From Hyaloscypha bicolor E (lineage: Eukaryota > Ascomycota > Leotiomycetes > Helotiales > Hyaloscyphaceae): a DNA stretch of 64,000 nucleotides. Position numbers and translations under genes: made by a program. Location of the stretch: contig NW_020194541.1 of the NCBI RefSeq assembly GCF_002865645.1, positions 909,181 to 973,180 on the forward strand, in the 5' to 3' direction. This document shows positions 47,441-58,804 of the stretch, piece after piece. Numbering within the stretch: position 1 is the first letter of the stretch; each line of letters begins with the position of its first letter. The notes under the pieces were generated by a model, which saw only the letters and a list, made by a program, of their open reading frames with translations, had not been told where the DNA came from and ran no database searches.

Positions 47441-48298
47441 ATGACGAGCTTTATAACCCCACCCCCACCAGTCCACCACTCCCTAATCACCTTCCCAACG
47501 CCTTCAATTCTGCTAATAACGCTCAATCGTCCGAAAGACCTAAACTGCATCAATTCACGCGGCCACTACGAGCTCGACGCGCTCTACACCTGGTTCGACA
47601 ACGAGCCCTCCCTGCGCTGCGCCATCTTAACTGGCGCCGGACGGGCATTCTGCGCTGGTGCTGATTTGAAGGAATGGGATAATGCGAATCACAGCACACA
47701 ATCGCAAGATGGGAAGGAGGGGTTGTCGAGGGAGGCGAAAGAAAGGGGCATGCCGCCCTCTGGTTTCGGCGCACTGAGTCGAAGAGGTGGAAAGAAGCCT
47801 GTGATATGCGCTGTGAATGGGATTTGTTTCGGTGGTGGATGCGAGATGATAATTAACGCCGATATGGTCGTTGCAGACCAGGACGCACAGTTCGGACTAC
47901 CTGAGGTGAAAATCGGTGTAGTAGCGCTAGCTGGAGCGTTGTCTAGGTTAGTTAGGACGGTGGGGAGGCAAAGGGCGATGGAGATGGCGCTTACTGGGCG
48001 AACATTGAAGGCGGAGGAAGCGAGGGAGTGGGGACTGGCTAATAGGGTTGTGGAGAAGGGAAAGTGTGTGGAGGAAGCGATTAGGTTGGCGGAGATGGTG
48101 GTGGGGAATAGTCCGGATAGTGTTATTGTGTCTAGGGAGGGAATCAAGATGGGGTGGGAGGGAATCGGGGCGGAGGAGGCGACGCGGTGGACGCAGGAGG
48201 TTTGGTATAAGAGGATGGATAAGGGGGAGAATATGAAGGAGGGGGTGAGGAGTTTTGTGGAGAAGAGGAAGCCGAGGTGGGTTCCTAGTAAGCTTTAA
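47441..48298 (+). CDS. Peroxisomal enoyl-CoA hydratase/isomerase
   Basis: Crotonase-fold enzyme acting on 2-enoyl-CoA or related acyl-CoA. Single exon, 285 residues from the ATG at 47441 (AAAATGAC context). Crotonase marks are ILLITLNRP at 23-31, the first oxyanion loop GRAFCAGADLKEW at about 67-79, the second GICFGGGCE with Glu135, and FGLPEVKIG with Glu155. Both acidic positions used by hydratases are therefore present. The protein ends in SKL, a type 1 peroxisomal targeting signal. Initiation at 47330 would add 37 residues, an unlikely extension. It faces the GFA gene with only 135 bp between stops. Confidence 0.93.
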   Translation: MTSFITPPPPVHHSLITFPTPSILLITLNRPKDLNCINSRGHYELDALYTWFDNEPSLRCAILTGAGRAFCAGADLKEWDNANHSTQSQDGKEGLSREAKERGMPPSGFGALSRRGGKKPVICAVNGICFGGGCEMIINADMVVADQDAQFGLPEVKIGVVALAGALSRLVRTVGRQRAMEMALTGRTLKAEEAREWGLANRVVEKGKCVEEAIRLAEMVVGNSPDSVIVSREGIKMGWEGIGAEEATRWTQEVWYKRMDKGENMKEGVRSFVEKRKPRWVPSKL

Positions 48299-48433
48299 GG
48301 CGGAAACATAGGCACTCTTGCACAACTAACACTTCTCGATGTTTATTTTGCGCCCCTGGACAATCTAAGAGGATAGTTCTCAACCACGACAGCAGGACAC
48401 GTTCCCTCTCCTAACTACCCTTCCTATCTTCAA

Positions 48434-48921
48434 TCAGGAGAACTCTTGAAGCTGGCCCGCTCCCTCCACGCTTCCCAACCATGGCACACGATTCTTCACC
48501 CACAGCTCTGCCCCAAGTTTCACATCCCCAATTTCCATCCCCCCTTCACCAGCATCCAACGTCCCCGCCTGCACAATCGCAACGCCCTTGAATGCCTCCC
48601 CATCCATATCCTTATAAATCTTCGTTCCACAGTTCTCGCAGAAATGGAGCGTCAAGGTCATGCCACTGGGGTGGGCCGCCGCGTAGCTTCTCAAATGTTC
48701 CTTGCCGGAAGTGATGGTTAGAGCGGCGAGAGGAACGAGGATGTTTGTCGTGTGGGTACCGCCGGAAACTTTGCGGCAGGGGAGGCAGTGGCAGATTGCC
48801 TGGGGGAGAGTTAGTTGAGTTATGGAACTGGAAAAGAGGAGAAAACTGCCTGCATAACTGGCTCGCCAGTGAAGGTATAAGCAACCTTCTTGCAGAGACA
48901 GGATCCATGTGATTGAGCCAT
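48434..48921 (-). CDS. GFA-family (glutathione-dependent formaldehyde-activating / CENP-V) protein
   Basis: Small zinc enzyme fold of the Gfa/DUF636 type. Exons 48850..48921 and 48434..48799 give 145 residues. All zinc ligands are visible: CLC at 8-10, ICHCLPCRK from about 26, and FCENCGTKIY further on. The splice site is ambiguous. A GC donor at 48849 gives the family spacing VMQAICHC. A GT donor three bases later adds one alanine. The acceptor has a clear CTAAC branch and CCCCCAG. Many members act in C1 detoxification or thiol-adduct metabolism, but substrate is rarely known. Confidence 0.88.
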
Positions 48922-49460
48922 GTTGCGATTGAGTCTGGTTTGTACTGTGCTTGCTTGCCGTGAAAGTTTGGCCAGAAGAGAAATAGAGGCCTACTTATAC
49001 TCTTCTTGCCTTTCCAGCTCGAGGCCAAGGAGATGCCCCGCTTCTGGCTCGCGGTTCTGTCCGTCATCCTCACGGGACCAACCAATCAGAAGCGAGCATT
49101 CGCACTATTCGCCTGATTCAGGTATTCAAGTCAGCATCACCCACACTGAGCATCTAAAGTGCTGACACTTGATTAACTGTGGCTGCTCGGAGTGCGGATC
49201 CCCGCAGGAGTTAGCCTTATATGCATCGTATAGAGTTGGCCCAAAGAAGCAGGCCCGATGGACCGCATCGACGCCCCGGATTCTTCAAACTGATCAAATG
49301 ACGAGAAAGAGCAATTGTTGTGTCAAGACTTTATTTCTGATTCTGATTTCTGACCGTTAGTTCAGATAGCAACCATGCGTCTTAGTCATACAATTCAGGT
49401 TCAACCCTCTGGCAATCCAACGTCGCAGCCAGGGTCGTTGTCACTATCCACAAACGGAAG
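48922..49460. other. Intergenic
   Basis: Promoter of the GFA gene and 3' region of HAUS6. No other gene seen. Confidence 0.4.
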
Positions 49461-51626
49461 CTAATCCCCACCCTCATCCTCCCAAATCCTCGTCGGACTA
49501 ACCGCCGGACTCGTCTTAATCTTCGGTCGACTCTTGAACACGCTCTCATAATCAGGATCCCCCTCAAGCAACTCAATCGCACTGATATCGGGTGTCACTA
49601 CCTCCTCCTCAACCTTCGGAAAGTAGCTCGACTCCCGCTGCTTCTTTTTTGCATCCTTGGCACTCTTTCTTCGCTCGAGCTGGGCTTTCTTCTGTGCTGC
49701 CTCAAAACCGGCCATGCTTTTACGCGTGCGTTCGATCAAGTCAGCATGCAAACCTTCGGATTCGGAGCTGGAAGTCTTTGAAATAGGCGCTGTCGACTGT
49801 CGGGGTTTGATTGATAGACGGGATATGTCGGGGATGTCCATGTCGTCGTGAAGGTCTGAGTATTGGGAGTGTGATGCGCGAGACATTGAGAGACGGGTAC
49901 GTTCGGCCAGTGATAGAGTGTGACGGGGTTTCTTGGGTGAGGGTGATGCTGCGGCGACGGAGTTCAAGATGTGATCTGCGAGATCAGAATCAGAATCTTT
50001 TGGCTTGATGAACTTTGTATCAGTAGGTTCGATGGCTTTTCTGGGCTCGAGGGGTGGAGGAGTGCGGAGGTATCGTCCTGGTGATGGCGATCTAGTGCTC
50101 TGGGGTTCGGTGGGCATCGTGGAAGAGTCGGGAACATCATCTGTGACGGATTTGCTTGCATATTTTGGGACTGGGGGCTTCTTGGATGCAAGATCTCGTT
50201 CGGGTCGCGACGCTTTCGGCGGAGCCTCTAAAGGGGGGGTGCGAGACGTGGACTTGGTAGCGTAACCGAGAGAGCCCGGTGAGGGTTCGTCCATCTCGCT
50301 AACAGACGACCATTCTTTCTCCTGGGTTTCGAGTTCTTCCTGCCCAGGAATGGCAGATGGTGGAAGAAAGAGCTGTCGCTGTTCTGGAAGGAGGCTTTGA
50401 CGTGGAGGTCGCCTGGTCTGGGCCCGTGGCTTGCCAACCTCTGCGAGCTCTGATTGCATGTTCTCGATCAAACGGGTATACTCTTCCAGCGAGGTGGAGG
50501 TAGGGTGTCTATCCTTCACTAGACTACTGCGACCGATTTGCAAAGCTTGGTGTTTGTTGAATCCCAGGTCGACTTTCTTCCGCTCTGCCAAAACTGGCGC
50601 AGATTGTTTCGTAGGAGAGGCGGCTCCAACCTTGGAAAGCGTCTTACCAAACTCCTGCCATCTTGACAACCGACTCTCTTGAGCCTTTACTCGTGCATCG
50701 AGCTGTTCAAGAAGACCCACATGCTTCTGATCTTCCAATTCACCGATGCTACCATGCTCGACATGCCTCCAAACCTTGTCAAACCGTGTTGCCAGAAGCC
50801 CATTTCCGCCCCTTATGCTGTCCCCGTAGAGGATAGTATCCAACCACTCTTGCTGGCCTGACCAATTGCTTTGGACTAGCTCCTGAACCGCAGCAGCGTC
50901 ACGCTCTGAAATCTGTCCTTGCGGCCCACTCTCCTCAATGGCTTGTTTGAGTTGCTCATGTCGGCGTGCGATGCGTCGGTCGTTTAGGTTGAGAAGATCC
51001 GCGAAGTCATCGTAATTAGCTCTTGCGTCGTCCTTCACCCGTAACAGCCTGCTTAAGGACACCTTGTGTGCCGTGATCAAAGCCGATAAGACAGTACGTT
51101 CCCCCTTGTATGAGAAGTTTTCAAACGCCAATTGCTGTGCCAAAGCTTCATGTTGTTTAGAGCCTCCTTGAAGTACTTTCTTCAGGACCGCATTCGAGAA
51201 TACCGCGAGGACCTCCTCCAATCTCTCTCCTTTGCATTCATCCAGCATTGTCTTCCTCAGTACTGTGTCCCTCCCAAGTATTCCATTCTTCTTCGCTTGG
51301 TCGAGACATCGGAAGAGGGCTGCGCGAAGGTTGAGAGATTGTAGAGGTTCGAGAGGCGGGAAGAAAGGTTGAAGTTTCTGCAGAGGGTGTTAGTTAACAT
51401 GCATAAAACACAAAGAATTGGAGCTAGAAAGACATACATTTCGGGTTTCCTCTGGATCACACAGCGCAAACAGTTGGTAGAGAGCCCATTCGACGCATTG
51501 GATCCGCTTCTTTTGGTTTTGCTGAGAGGTAGAGAAGGTCAGAGCTGTGATGTCAGGCCAGCTATCTCGAAGGTCGAGGTCAAGGAGCCGCAGATTCGTG
51601 AGGAACAGCGCGACATTTGCCCTCAT
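49461..51626 (-). CDS. HAUS augmin-like complex subunit 6
   Basis: Augmin recruits gamma-tubulin to spindle microtubules for branching nucleation. Exons 51438..51626 and 49461..51377 (60-bp intron, CTAAC branch) give 701 residues. The N-terminal 250 residues match the HAUS6 N-terminal domain from memory: NVALFLTNLRLLDLDLRDSW, RIQCVEWALYQLFALCDPEE, LEPLQSLNLRAALFRCLDQA, then RERLEEVLAVFSNAVLKKVL-like helices (here starting KGERLEE). The rest is charged and probably disordered, rich in SP/TP sites and R/K-SLSLAERTRLSM-type repeats, ending in an acidic tail. The repeated RTR(L/K)SM motifs may be kinase or microtubule-related sites. Confidence 0.87.
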
Positions 51627-51750
51627 TGTTTGTGCTGAATTGATTGTTGGTGGGAGACGGTCAGGAGGTGACGTGGGGTTTTCGCATTCGTAAACAAATC
51701 GCGTTCGAAATTGCGCACGTGACCCTGATTGGCCGACCCCCCGCGTAGCC

Positions 51751-52511
51751 TCATTGCACAACCACGCCCGACAACGCCAGTCCCGCCACACCCCCCTCCA
51801 CTCTAACCAACGCATCTCCACCCCCCTTTCCGCCCTCTCCTCCATCACCCTCCTCGTCCCGCCGAGCTCCTCTCCCCATTCCACCCATCTCTACATCTTT
51901 GCCCTTCTCCCCCTCCCCCTCCCCCTCACTCTCCTCGTCCGAGGTGGACGGCAACATCTCCCGCGCATTCTCTCCCTCCTCGACGAAACCCAAGGACATC
52001 CACTTGACTCGTTCGGCGGCATGGCCAGCCGGCAGAACTTCCTTGGTAGGTGGCCCTGGATAGTATAACCACTCGCCGTCCGGTGTGTGGCCTACGCCAC
52101 GGTCGTCGAAGACCAGGCTGGCTCTCATAGCCTCCCAGTCACGGCGCAGGGGCTTGGGGTCATGCTTTCTCTCTGCAAAAATGCTGTCAGTGATTGTTCA
52201 TAAAGAACGGAACATCGAGGAAAGAGAGGACCTCATTGTTTTGTCAAGATCTCGAATTTTGGCTGTGACATCTTGGAAAAGGGGTTGACTTACTCTTCTC
52301 GGCCGGGGCCGGGGCCGCCGCCGCCGCCGCCTTCTCATCGGCCTTTCTCTTCTTGGTTCGCTCTCTCTTCGCCTTGTTCTTCGCGGCATTCTTGCCGCGC
52401 TTCTCATCCGAAGTTTGTTGCTGAAAGCGTTGTGTTAGCCCATGTGCCATTGCAATGAACGAAAGTGATGCGACAGGCCCGATCAGAGAGGCAGAAACTC
52501 ACGTTGTCCAT
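51751..52511 (-). CDS. Small basic/acidic conserved fungal protein, unknown
   Basis: Exons 52503..52511 (only MDN), 52294..52420 and 51751..52172 give 185 residues with every junction in phase. The first 55 residues are lysine/arginine-rich (KNAAKNKAKRERTKKRKADE) with a run of six alanines, a likely nuclear or nucleolar signal. The middle RDWEAMRASLVFDDRGVGHT and PDGEWLYYPGPPTKE looks like the conserved core. The tail is Glu/Gly-rich and low-complexity. It lies 124 bp upstream of HAUS6 on the same strand. Function not recognised; a ribosome-biogenesis role would suit its composition, but nothing shows it. Confidence 0.72.
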
Positions 52512-55500
52512 GGTTGCTTTCGTATGTAATCTTACGAGAGCTGCTTCAATCGTTAAATATATACTCACATACGCTCCAATCATCGAAGGGGAAGTGGGAT
52601 GGAGGTGGTGGGGTACTGTACCTACTGTCTATTTTATGGGAACGGGTGGTTGAAGGAAAAAGGAAGGATCGCGAGCGAGAATTTTTATATATCTCGATCT
52701 GTGGCCGTCTCACGCTCGCTTACGAGACCCCATTGCCGTTGTTTCCTCTGATCATTTCATCTCAGCCTTGGGCCATAGTGAATACGTCTGAGATTTCCTC
52801 TCACAAATGCTGAATCTGCAATCAAATCGGGAACCCAGAGATCGGATCCACCTTGATGCTCTCATTTCTGTAGCTCTATCTTTTCAAAATGTCTATCAAC
52901 TTTCAAACCTGGACTTCCTTATATTTAGACAAAGCGGGACATCCATCTCATAACAGAAACACGGTCGTGCTCTACAGCTTCCCGTTTCATTTTTAAATGT
53001 TTGTAACTCTAAGCATGCTCTCTTGCTTGAGACCACGTGCAGTATAGAGGATTTACTCAGTCTCAGGATAACAATTGATCACGATATAATTGCGGGCTGT
53101 GTTTATAAGAAGAAGTGAATGTTATCTGCCCCGTCGGTCACACGAGCGGCCCGAATTCGGCAAATTCTGGGCCGGGTATCATATATTCAATTAAGAACTT
53201 TTGCGATTACCGAAGTTTGGGGTGTTAAGTTATCTTCCAAGTTTGCATCGATGCCATAAAAAATCTCCCTCCTAAGAGAAAAATCGCCAATACAAAAGAA
53301 GTACAAGGCGTGGATCAACATCGTTGCGAATTAGGAATGTGACACGATACCCAACGCAGTGGGTTCAATTCCCATGAGAATACCTTGGTGGGCTCAATTC
53401 CCGCCCCGTCCCAACAATGCCAGCGTTATAGCTTTGCCCTTAACGGTTATGGGTTCAAATCCCATTAGTGGCGGAGTCAGGTTTTCTCGAACTTCCCTCT
53501 TTTTTTCTTTTATCTTTTAAGCGGAAGTTTAGCTTGGTATATTTCAATATTCAGGTATGCGCTTTATAATTATTTCTGCACTCTCTTTTATTGCTTAATT
53601 TTTTTTGAGGCGATATTAATATTGACTTCGGCTAAGGCCTTAGCGCCTCGCTTAAATCACAAAAAATCCCCCCCTAAATGCAGCCCTTAACCTCGCCTCG
53701 TATATCTCCGGATTAGTCCACAACGAATAGTTACTGCTTTTTGAAAACGCAATGCTATCGGAAATAGCATGGTCGTGAGAAAGCCAGTTCTCATTACCCA
53801 GTCGTGCTCTCAGACACCCAACGCCCTGTCGCGAGGCATCCTTGAGAAGGGAGGGAGCGCGGTCCAGCACAGGTAGGGGACCTCCACAACGCGTGCATGC
53901 AATACAACAATTCGTGCATTCTCAAGATTCAAAATGGAGAAAAAAAGTTGGTAAGCCATAGAGTTCTGCGATACTTTAAGATGCCAAATTAGTTTGCTCA
54001 GGCGCAATACCGCGCTCCAAATTGCTGCGCAGTGTGCCGTAATGGCTTTGTCACAAAAGACCGCAAGGATCACGCTCTCTTGAGAGCAAATCATACCTCC
54101 CCTGATTTTCCAGATCGATCCAAGTCTTCTCTTGTTAATCGTGCAGCACTCCACACTCCAAGGCGGCATGGAAGTGTTTTTGCTTCAGTTGTCCTGTATT
54201 CCTCGGCTTCTATGCATTTTTATGACCTGGTTTGTTTCGTCTTTTTTTAATCGCCACTCCATCACGACATATAGGAGTTAGTGGACCAGTGTGAAGTACA
54301 GAATTTCAGGCGCATGCTCAATCCCACGAGGTACGTGGAAGAACCGCGTCTTAAATCAAATGGGATATTCATCAAGATTGCCCGGGGAAAGAAGGACTAG
54401 GGGAGAATGACCTGAAGTTGGTTTCAAATTTCATCATCAGAAGGAATTATACCACCTGAATACTATCCTTGGGCAGATTGGGCTTTGACATTTACTACAA
54501 ATACGTATCGCAACTTTTGCCCACGGCAGAGTACGAAAATCTACAGGTGCAATAAACGAAATTTCCCTTTAGCGTTGACATATAAATGTAATATAGCATC
54601 GTTATTGGAGAACCAACGACGATGACGCTGAGCGATTCATCCCTTCCCCGAAAGCCGGAAATCCGCGATGTGGACCCTTCTGTTCGAGGCATTCAAACAC
54701 GATTGATATGCCTACTGCAAGCAGAGGTCAGGTTTGCAAAGATTGCAATCAGCTCGCATCAATCGTTTGTTAATATTTTATTAAAGCTTGGCATTGATAT
54801 GGAAACGTGCATAAAGGTACAGAAGTAAACCGAGGTCGCGAGGCCGAAGATGCAGGAGTGACTTCCTGCTTGGAATTAGGAAAGAGGAAGAGGATAAGAG
54901 CGGAAGCTTGCCAGTTACATTCGATTCTGAAAGAATCTGCTCCTATTTGTGAGGACAGACATATCAATGAATGGTGTTAGAAGGAGAGATCATTGATTGT
55001 TTTCTTTAGCATACTTGTGTGCTATTGCAAACAACAGAAACAACACATGGAGACTTTGTTGCATAAAGCCCTCTCTCTTGCCCTTTTCTTTTGGCCAAGG
55101 TATGATTTCCTGCAATTACAGCCTGCCATTCTTCTATCCAAGATTCAACTTCATAACTAATACTATGTATTTATGTATCGAATGCCGGCCATTGTGGATT
55201 GATCAACTGGGTAGAAAGTGGGAATCTTCTGGTAGATAATGAAAGGGTTTACAGAATTCATTGGCAGCTAAACCGCTCTCACTGGCTCGGCGTTCTCAAG
55301 TATATTCTGGACTCCTAGACAGTGGTCTCTCTTTCAAGCACCCACAGAGTCACTTTAGTTGGAAGACAATGATTACTCGTTAGTTGCAATGGAGCGGCAC
55401 CATGGACGCGATACTGAGCCGGTTATTGCGACATGGAACGGCACCGACTCGACCTTACAACTCGCCGCCTTTAGAAACCACTAAGAAGTGGAAATTCTTT

Positions 55501-55619
55501 GGCCTCACAGGAAGTATCTAGAGCAAACCCTCTTTGTAAAATCAACAACCTCAATCGATCTGTTCTCCAGTGTTCAGATCAACACCACCTGGTGTTGACC
55601 GACGAGCCAGCACGACACG
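52512..55619. other. Gene-free 3.1 kb
   Basis: No supportable gene. AT-rich at 53480-53640. Holds a cluster of tRNA T-arm-like motifs (separate entry). Confidence 0.45.
53362..53463 (+). repeat. Three tRNA T-arm-like motifs
   Basis: TGGGTTCAATTCCCA, TGGGCTCAATTCCCG and TGGGTTCAAATCCCA occur within about 100 bp. Each is a 4-5 bp stem around a TTCAA-type loop, like the B box of a tRNA gene. No matching D arm or acceptor stem could be drawn for any of them, so these are not intact tRNA genes; tRNA pseudogenes or SINE debris are possible. Confidence 0.35.
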
Positions 55620-56561
55620 ATGAGTGAAACCTCGCTCTCCGACTATGATCCCAACGAATGGTCCCCTACTCAGCCTCCTATTCTATGCTGCGCCACAGTC
55701 CAGAAGATCGACACGTCTCCGAATTCAGCACCGCTTCACCTGCAACTCCAGCACCTCCACAACCAACTGTTCCAACAAAGAGGAAAGATCCCTACCTCTG
55801 ACAATCTCGATCTCCCTCTGACACGCGACTTCTACAACTGGGGAGTAGTTCGCGTTTCCGTAACAGAAAATGGAACAAAGGAGACAAAGAAGAGATGGTT
55901 CGCTCCAACAGGTTCTGAGAACAATGGCTACTTTGTTTTGATCCCCAAACACAAAGTCTATACAGCACAACGGAAGAGGATCGTTGAGAAGAAGGAAGAG
56001 CCTGGAAGTACTTGCCAATTTGGACAATGTCCCAACCATTCAAGTGTTGGGTACGAAGCCACATGGTATGCTTTCATCAAGGAGAAGGATTCGGAGTCAA
56101 GGCTGGGAGGGACCGGAAACAGCAATGATGAGACAAGGTTCGAGGAACAGCCTGAACAATCAATCGACACACCTGAGGCAACGTTCGAGACCGAATCGGA
56201 AGAGGGAAGCATCGAACCACCTTCCCCAATCTCCTGCGGCGAGTCGGAACAACCAAGCTTTGCACCTCAGCCCTCGATATCCGACGCCCATCTTACACAC
56301 CCAAGCGCTGCATCTCAGCCCTCTATATCCAATACCCATCCTTTGCAGTCATCCGGAGGCAACCCTTACCAGAGTCTACGGGACAAAGTCAAGACTGGCA
56401 AAGGACTGCCGTGCGACGACTGTGCACGAGTGAGAAGACCATGCTCCAGAAAAATGACACCAGGTGGAGGTCCAAAGTGCGACCGTTGCCAAAGAAGGAA
56501 CATTCAATGCACTTGGAACACTGTTGGAAGTGGAAAGCGGGACAACCGAAGTAACAGGTGA
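55620..56561 (+). CDS. Zn2Cys6 protein with C-terminal zinc cluster
   Basis: Single exon, 313 residues. A fungal binuclear zinc cluster lies at the C-terminus: Cys265, 268, 275, 287, 290 and 297 in C-x2-C-x6-C-x11-C-x2-C-x6-C spacing, followed by a basic tail (KRDNRSNR). Most zinc-cluster factors carry it near the N-terminus. The preceding Ser/Pro-rich stretch has a short internal repeat (QPSISDAHLTHPSA, QPSISNTHPLQSSG). The first 130 residues (DYDPNEWSPTQPP, LTRDFYNWGVVRVSV) match nothing I know, and no fungal transcription-factor middle domain follows. The N-terminal part may bind a partner, but this is inference. Confidence 0.8.
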   Translation: MSETSLSDYDPNEWSPTQPPILCCATVQKIDTSPNSAPLHLQLQHLHNQLFQQRGKIPTSDNLDLPLTRDFYNWGVVRVSVTENGTKETKKRWFAPTGSENNGYFVLIPKHKVYTAQRKRIVEKKEEPGSTCQFGQCPNHSSVGYEATWYAFIKEKDSESRLGGTGNSNDETRFEEQPEQSIDTPEATFETESEEGSIEPPSPISCGESEQPSFAPQPSISDAHLTHPSAASQPSISNTHPLQSSGGNPYQSLRDKVKTGKGLPCDDCARVRRPCSRKMTPGGGPKCDRCQRRNIQCTWNTVGSGKRDNRSNR

Positions 56562-56636
56562 GGGTTACTCAGTCGAGCTTCACGAGGATAATAGGGATGA
56601 GACACAGAGAATGAGATTGGACTGCTGCAGCTCAAG

Positions 56637-57934
56637 TCATAGTAATTTCACAACACCCAGTACCCTGTCAAACTCCTCCAAGTCCTCCTTGGTCTTCTGC
56701 AAAATCCTCCTCTTCGCCTCTTCCGTTGTGACTTCCCACTCCTGCAGCCCTTGTGCAATCTGAGCTTCCCGCATCGCTCTCTTTGATTTCTTGCCTCTTG
56801 CCTTCTGAACCTGTTCATACATTCCTCTCCCACTATATCCAGCCAAGCCTAACGCCCCTGAGTATTTGTCAGTAGCGGTACTTCAATTGAATCCAGCGAT
56901 TCTACCTGCTGCAGGTTTGAACGCAAGGCCAGCAACACCCTTTCCAAAACCTTTCATGCTTCCTAGAACCCCGGTCTCCTGGGCGCCTTTGACTGGCTGC
57001 ATAACGAGTCCAGAGACGCCGTCCCAGCATCCGAGACCGAATTCCTGCTCATGTTAACATGCAATCACCAAGACACACCATGAAACAAGGAAGTAAACAT
57101 GCCTTTCCAGCAGCCTTAAACCCACTTCCCGCACCAGTAATTGGGTCCAAATTCCTTACCATGCGGTCGCCATATAACTTCGGCAGATTATGGAAACCTC
57201 TAGCCATGTTGTACGTGATATCGACCGGGGCTTTGAGTCCCGCTCCTACGATTCCCGTAACTCCTTTCTCCGGATCACGGGCGAATTTGGTGGCTTCATC
57301 GCTAGCGTTTGAGCCAGCTGGTGGGTTGAAGACAGTGGAGAGTATGAGAGGGTAGTCAGCTACGCGGAGACAGACGGTGCCTACGGTGCCGAAGACCGCG
57401 GAGATGGCGCCCGTGATGGGGTCGACGGGGCCTTGGTCGTTGAGTTTTGTTGTTGATTTGTATCTGGCGAAGTTAGTTAGTTGATCATCGGAGGACAGCG
57501 AAGAGAGCTTACAGCCTGAGGTCCTTGTACTCTAATATCCCTGCTTTCACCAAGACCGTGGCTTCCAGAGCGCTGAGTGTTATTGTAGTACGTTTGATTT
57601 GCCAGACGTGAGGACGTTTTGGACCAGTAATAGCCTCTGAAACGCTTAGAGACCTCACTGTCACTTGGTGCGGTGTTCCGTTTTCGTCAATGCCAGCTGA
57701 CGTCACTGATTCTTCATAAGTAGGTGGATGACTAATCTCTGGTTCTGGGAGATTTTCAAGTGTGGTGAGACTCTTGGCATCGACTTGATGCCTCCCGAAG
57801 TAATTGGGGCTATCATCGCCCAATCCTTCTTCCGCAATAACTCCTTGACGATTGCGACCAACTTCGATCCTTCGAAAAATGGGATGCGTCAGAGACGAAT
57901 CCGGGAGTTCCGGAGCAGATTTCTCCACCAACAT
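56637..57934 (-). CDS. Protein related to C-terminal region of fungal sterol-glucosyltransferase-like proteins
   Basis: Exons 57513..57934, 57103..57463, 56906..57044 and 56637..56857 give 380 residues. The middle and end (DPEKGVTGIVGAGLKAPVDI, MARGFHNLPKLYGD, SGFKAAGKEFGLGCWDGVSG, GFGKGVAGLAFKPAAGALGL, AGYSGRGMYEQ) resemble the glycine-rich, probably membrane-active segment that follows the catalytic domain in many fungal UDP-sugar:sterol glucosyltransferase-like proteins. This is from memory. No glycosyltransferase domain is present here, so it is a stand-alone version. Intron 57045..57102 needs a GC donor (AAG|GCATGT). The start is uncertain: 57934 is the first in-frame ATG. The gene is tail to tail with the zinc-cluster gene, 75 bp apart. 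Confidence 0.75.
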
Positions 57935-58804
57935 CTCGATGCTGGCTCTCTGGTGAAGCACGCCGAGTTTTCCAAAGGGTCAAGATTGAAGTCAATATCA
58001 ATTAAGTAAAGGTAGAAAAACTAGAAAGCACGAGAGCCGAAGCTTCGAGAAAGACCCACAGCAGCCACCTCACCATAACTATATCTTCGGTCTTTGTGGG
58101 ATCGAATACGTAGCTTACGTTACACCCGTACACGCGTCCGCCAACGCCAGGGCTGCGGCTTCAACGATTTAAACGAATTAAGATGCAACGGGATGAGAGA
58201 GGAGGCTGTGCTGGCTCAGTCATCACGGAGTGAAGTTGAAGCGACTCCTATCGAATTGTCATGATTGGACCATTCGTACGTACGTGTCACGTGGCACCGT
58301 GCTCGACCCCACGACTTGGCATGCACGGAATATGCAATATATGAGACATTTGACATTCTGGGCATTTCAAGGATTTGTTGAACGAAAAATCAGGCAGCAG
58401 CGGAAATGTGGTATGCAGCCCTGTCATTGGATGGATTCAGCCATGTTCGTTTGAGGTAATACCGTAGGGGTAAACTCTCAACACTTCAAAAATTCATGCT
58501 TTATGGAGATGAAATGATGGTAGAGTAACCTGATGAGATGAAACTCCATAAGTATGTTTCAATTGTGCCTTTGGGATATCCAATGAATTTGCGTGTAGCG
58601 TGGTTGAAGTGTTCTGAGCCAAAGTGCCATCAAGCGAAAAGCAGAAGACGCAAAGCCTGTCGCATTTTAGGCTGCCACGCTCGGCATCATCCTCGGCAGC
58701 ACTTGTAAGCAGCGACTTAGTTCCTGCTGCTAGAGGAGTATTGGGCTGGTTGACAATTTCCGTGGTCCAAGCTGGTTGCAGGAGTCGTGGTTTTACAGGC
58801 AATA
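57935..58804. other. Upstream region, left of the Tc1-like element
   Basis: Promoter of the preceding gene; no other gene seen. A TA dinucleotide at 58803..58804 is the target site of the next element. Confidence 0.4.
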
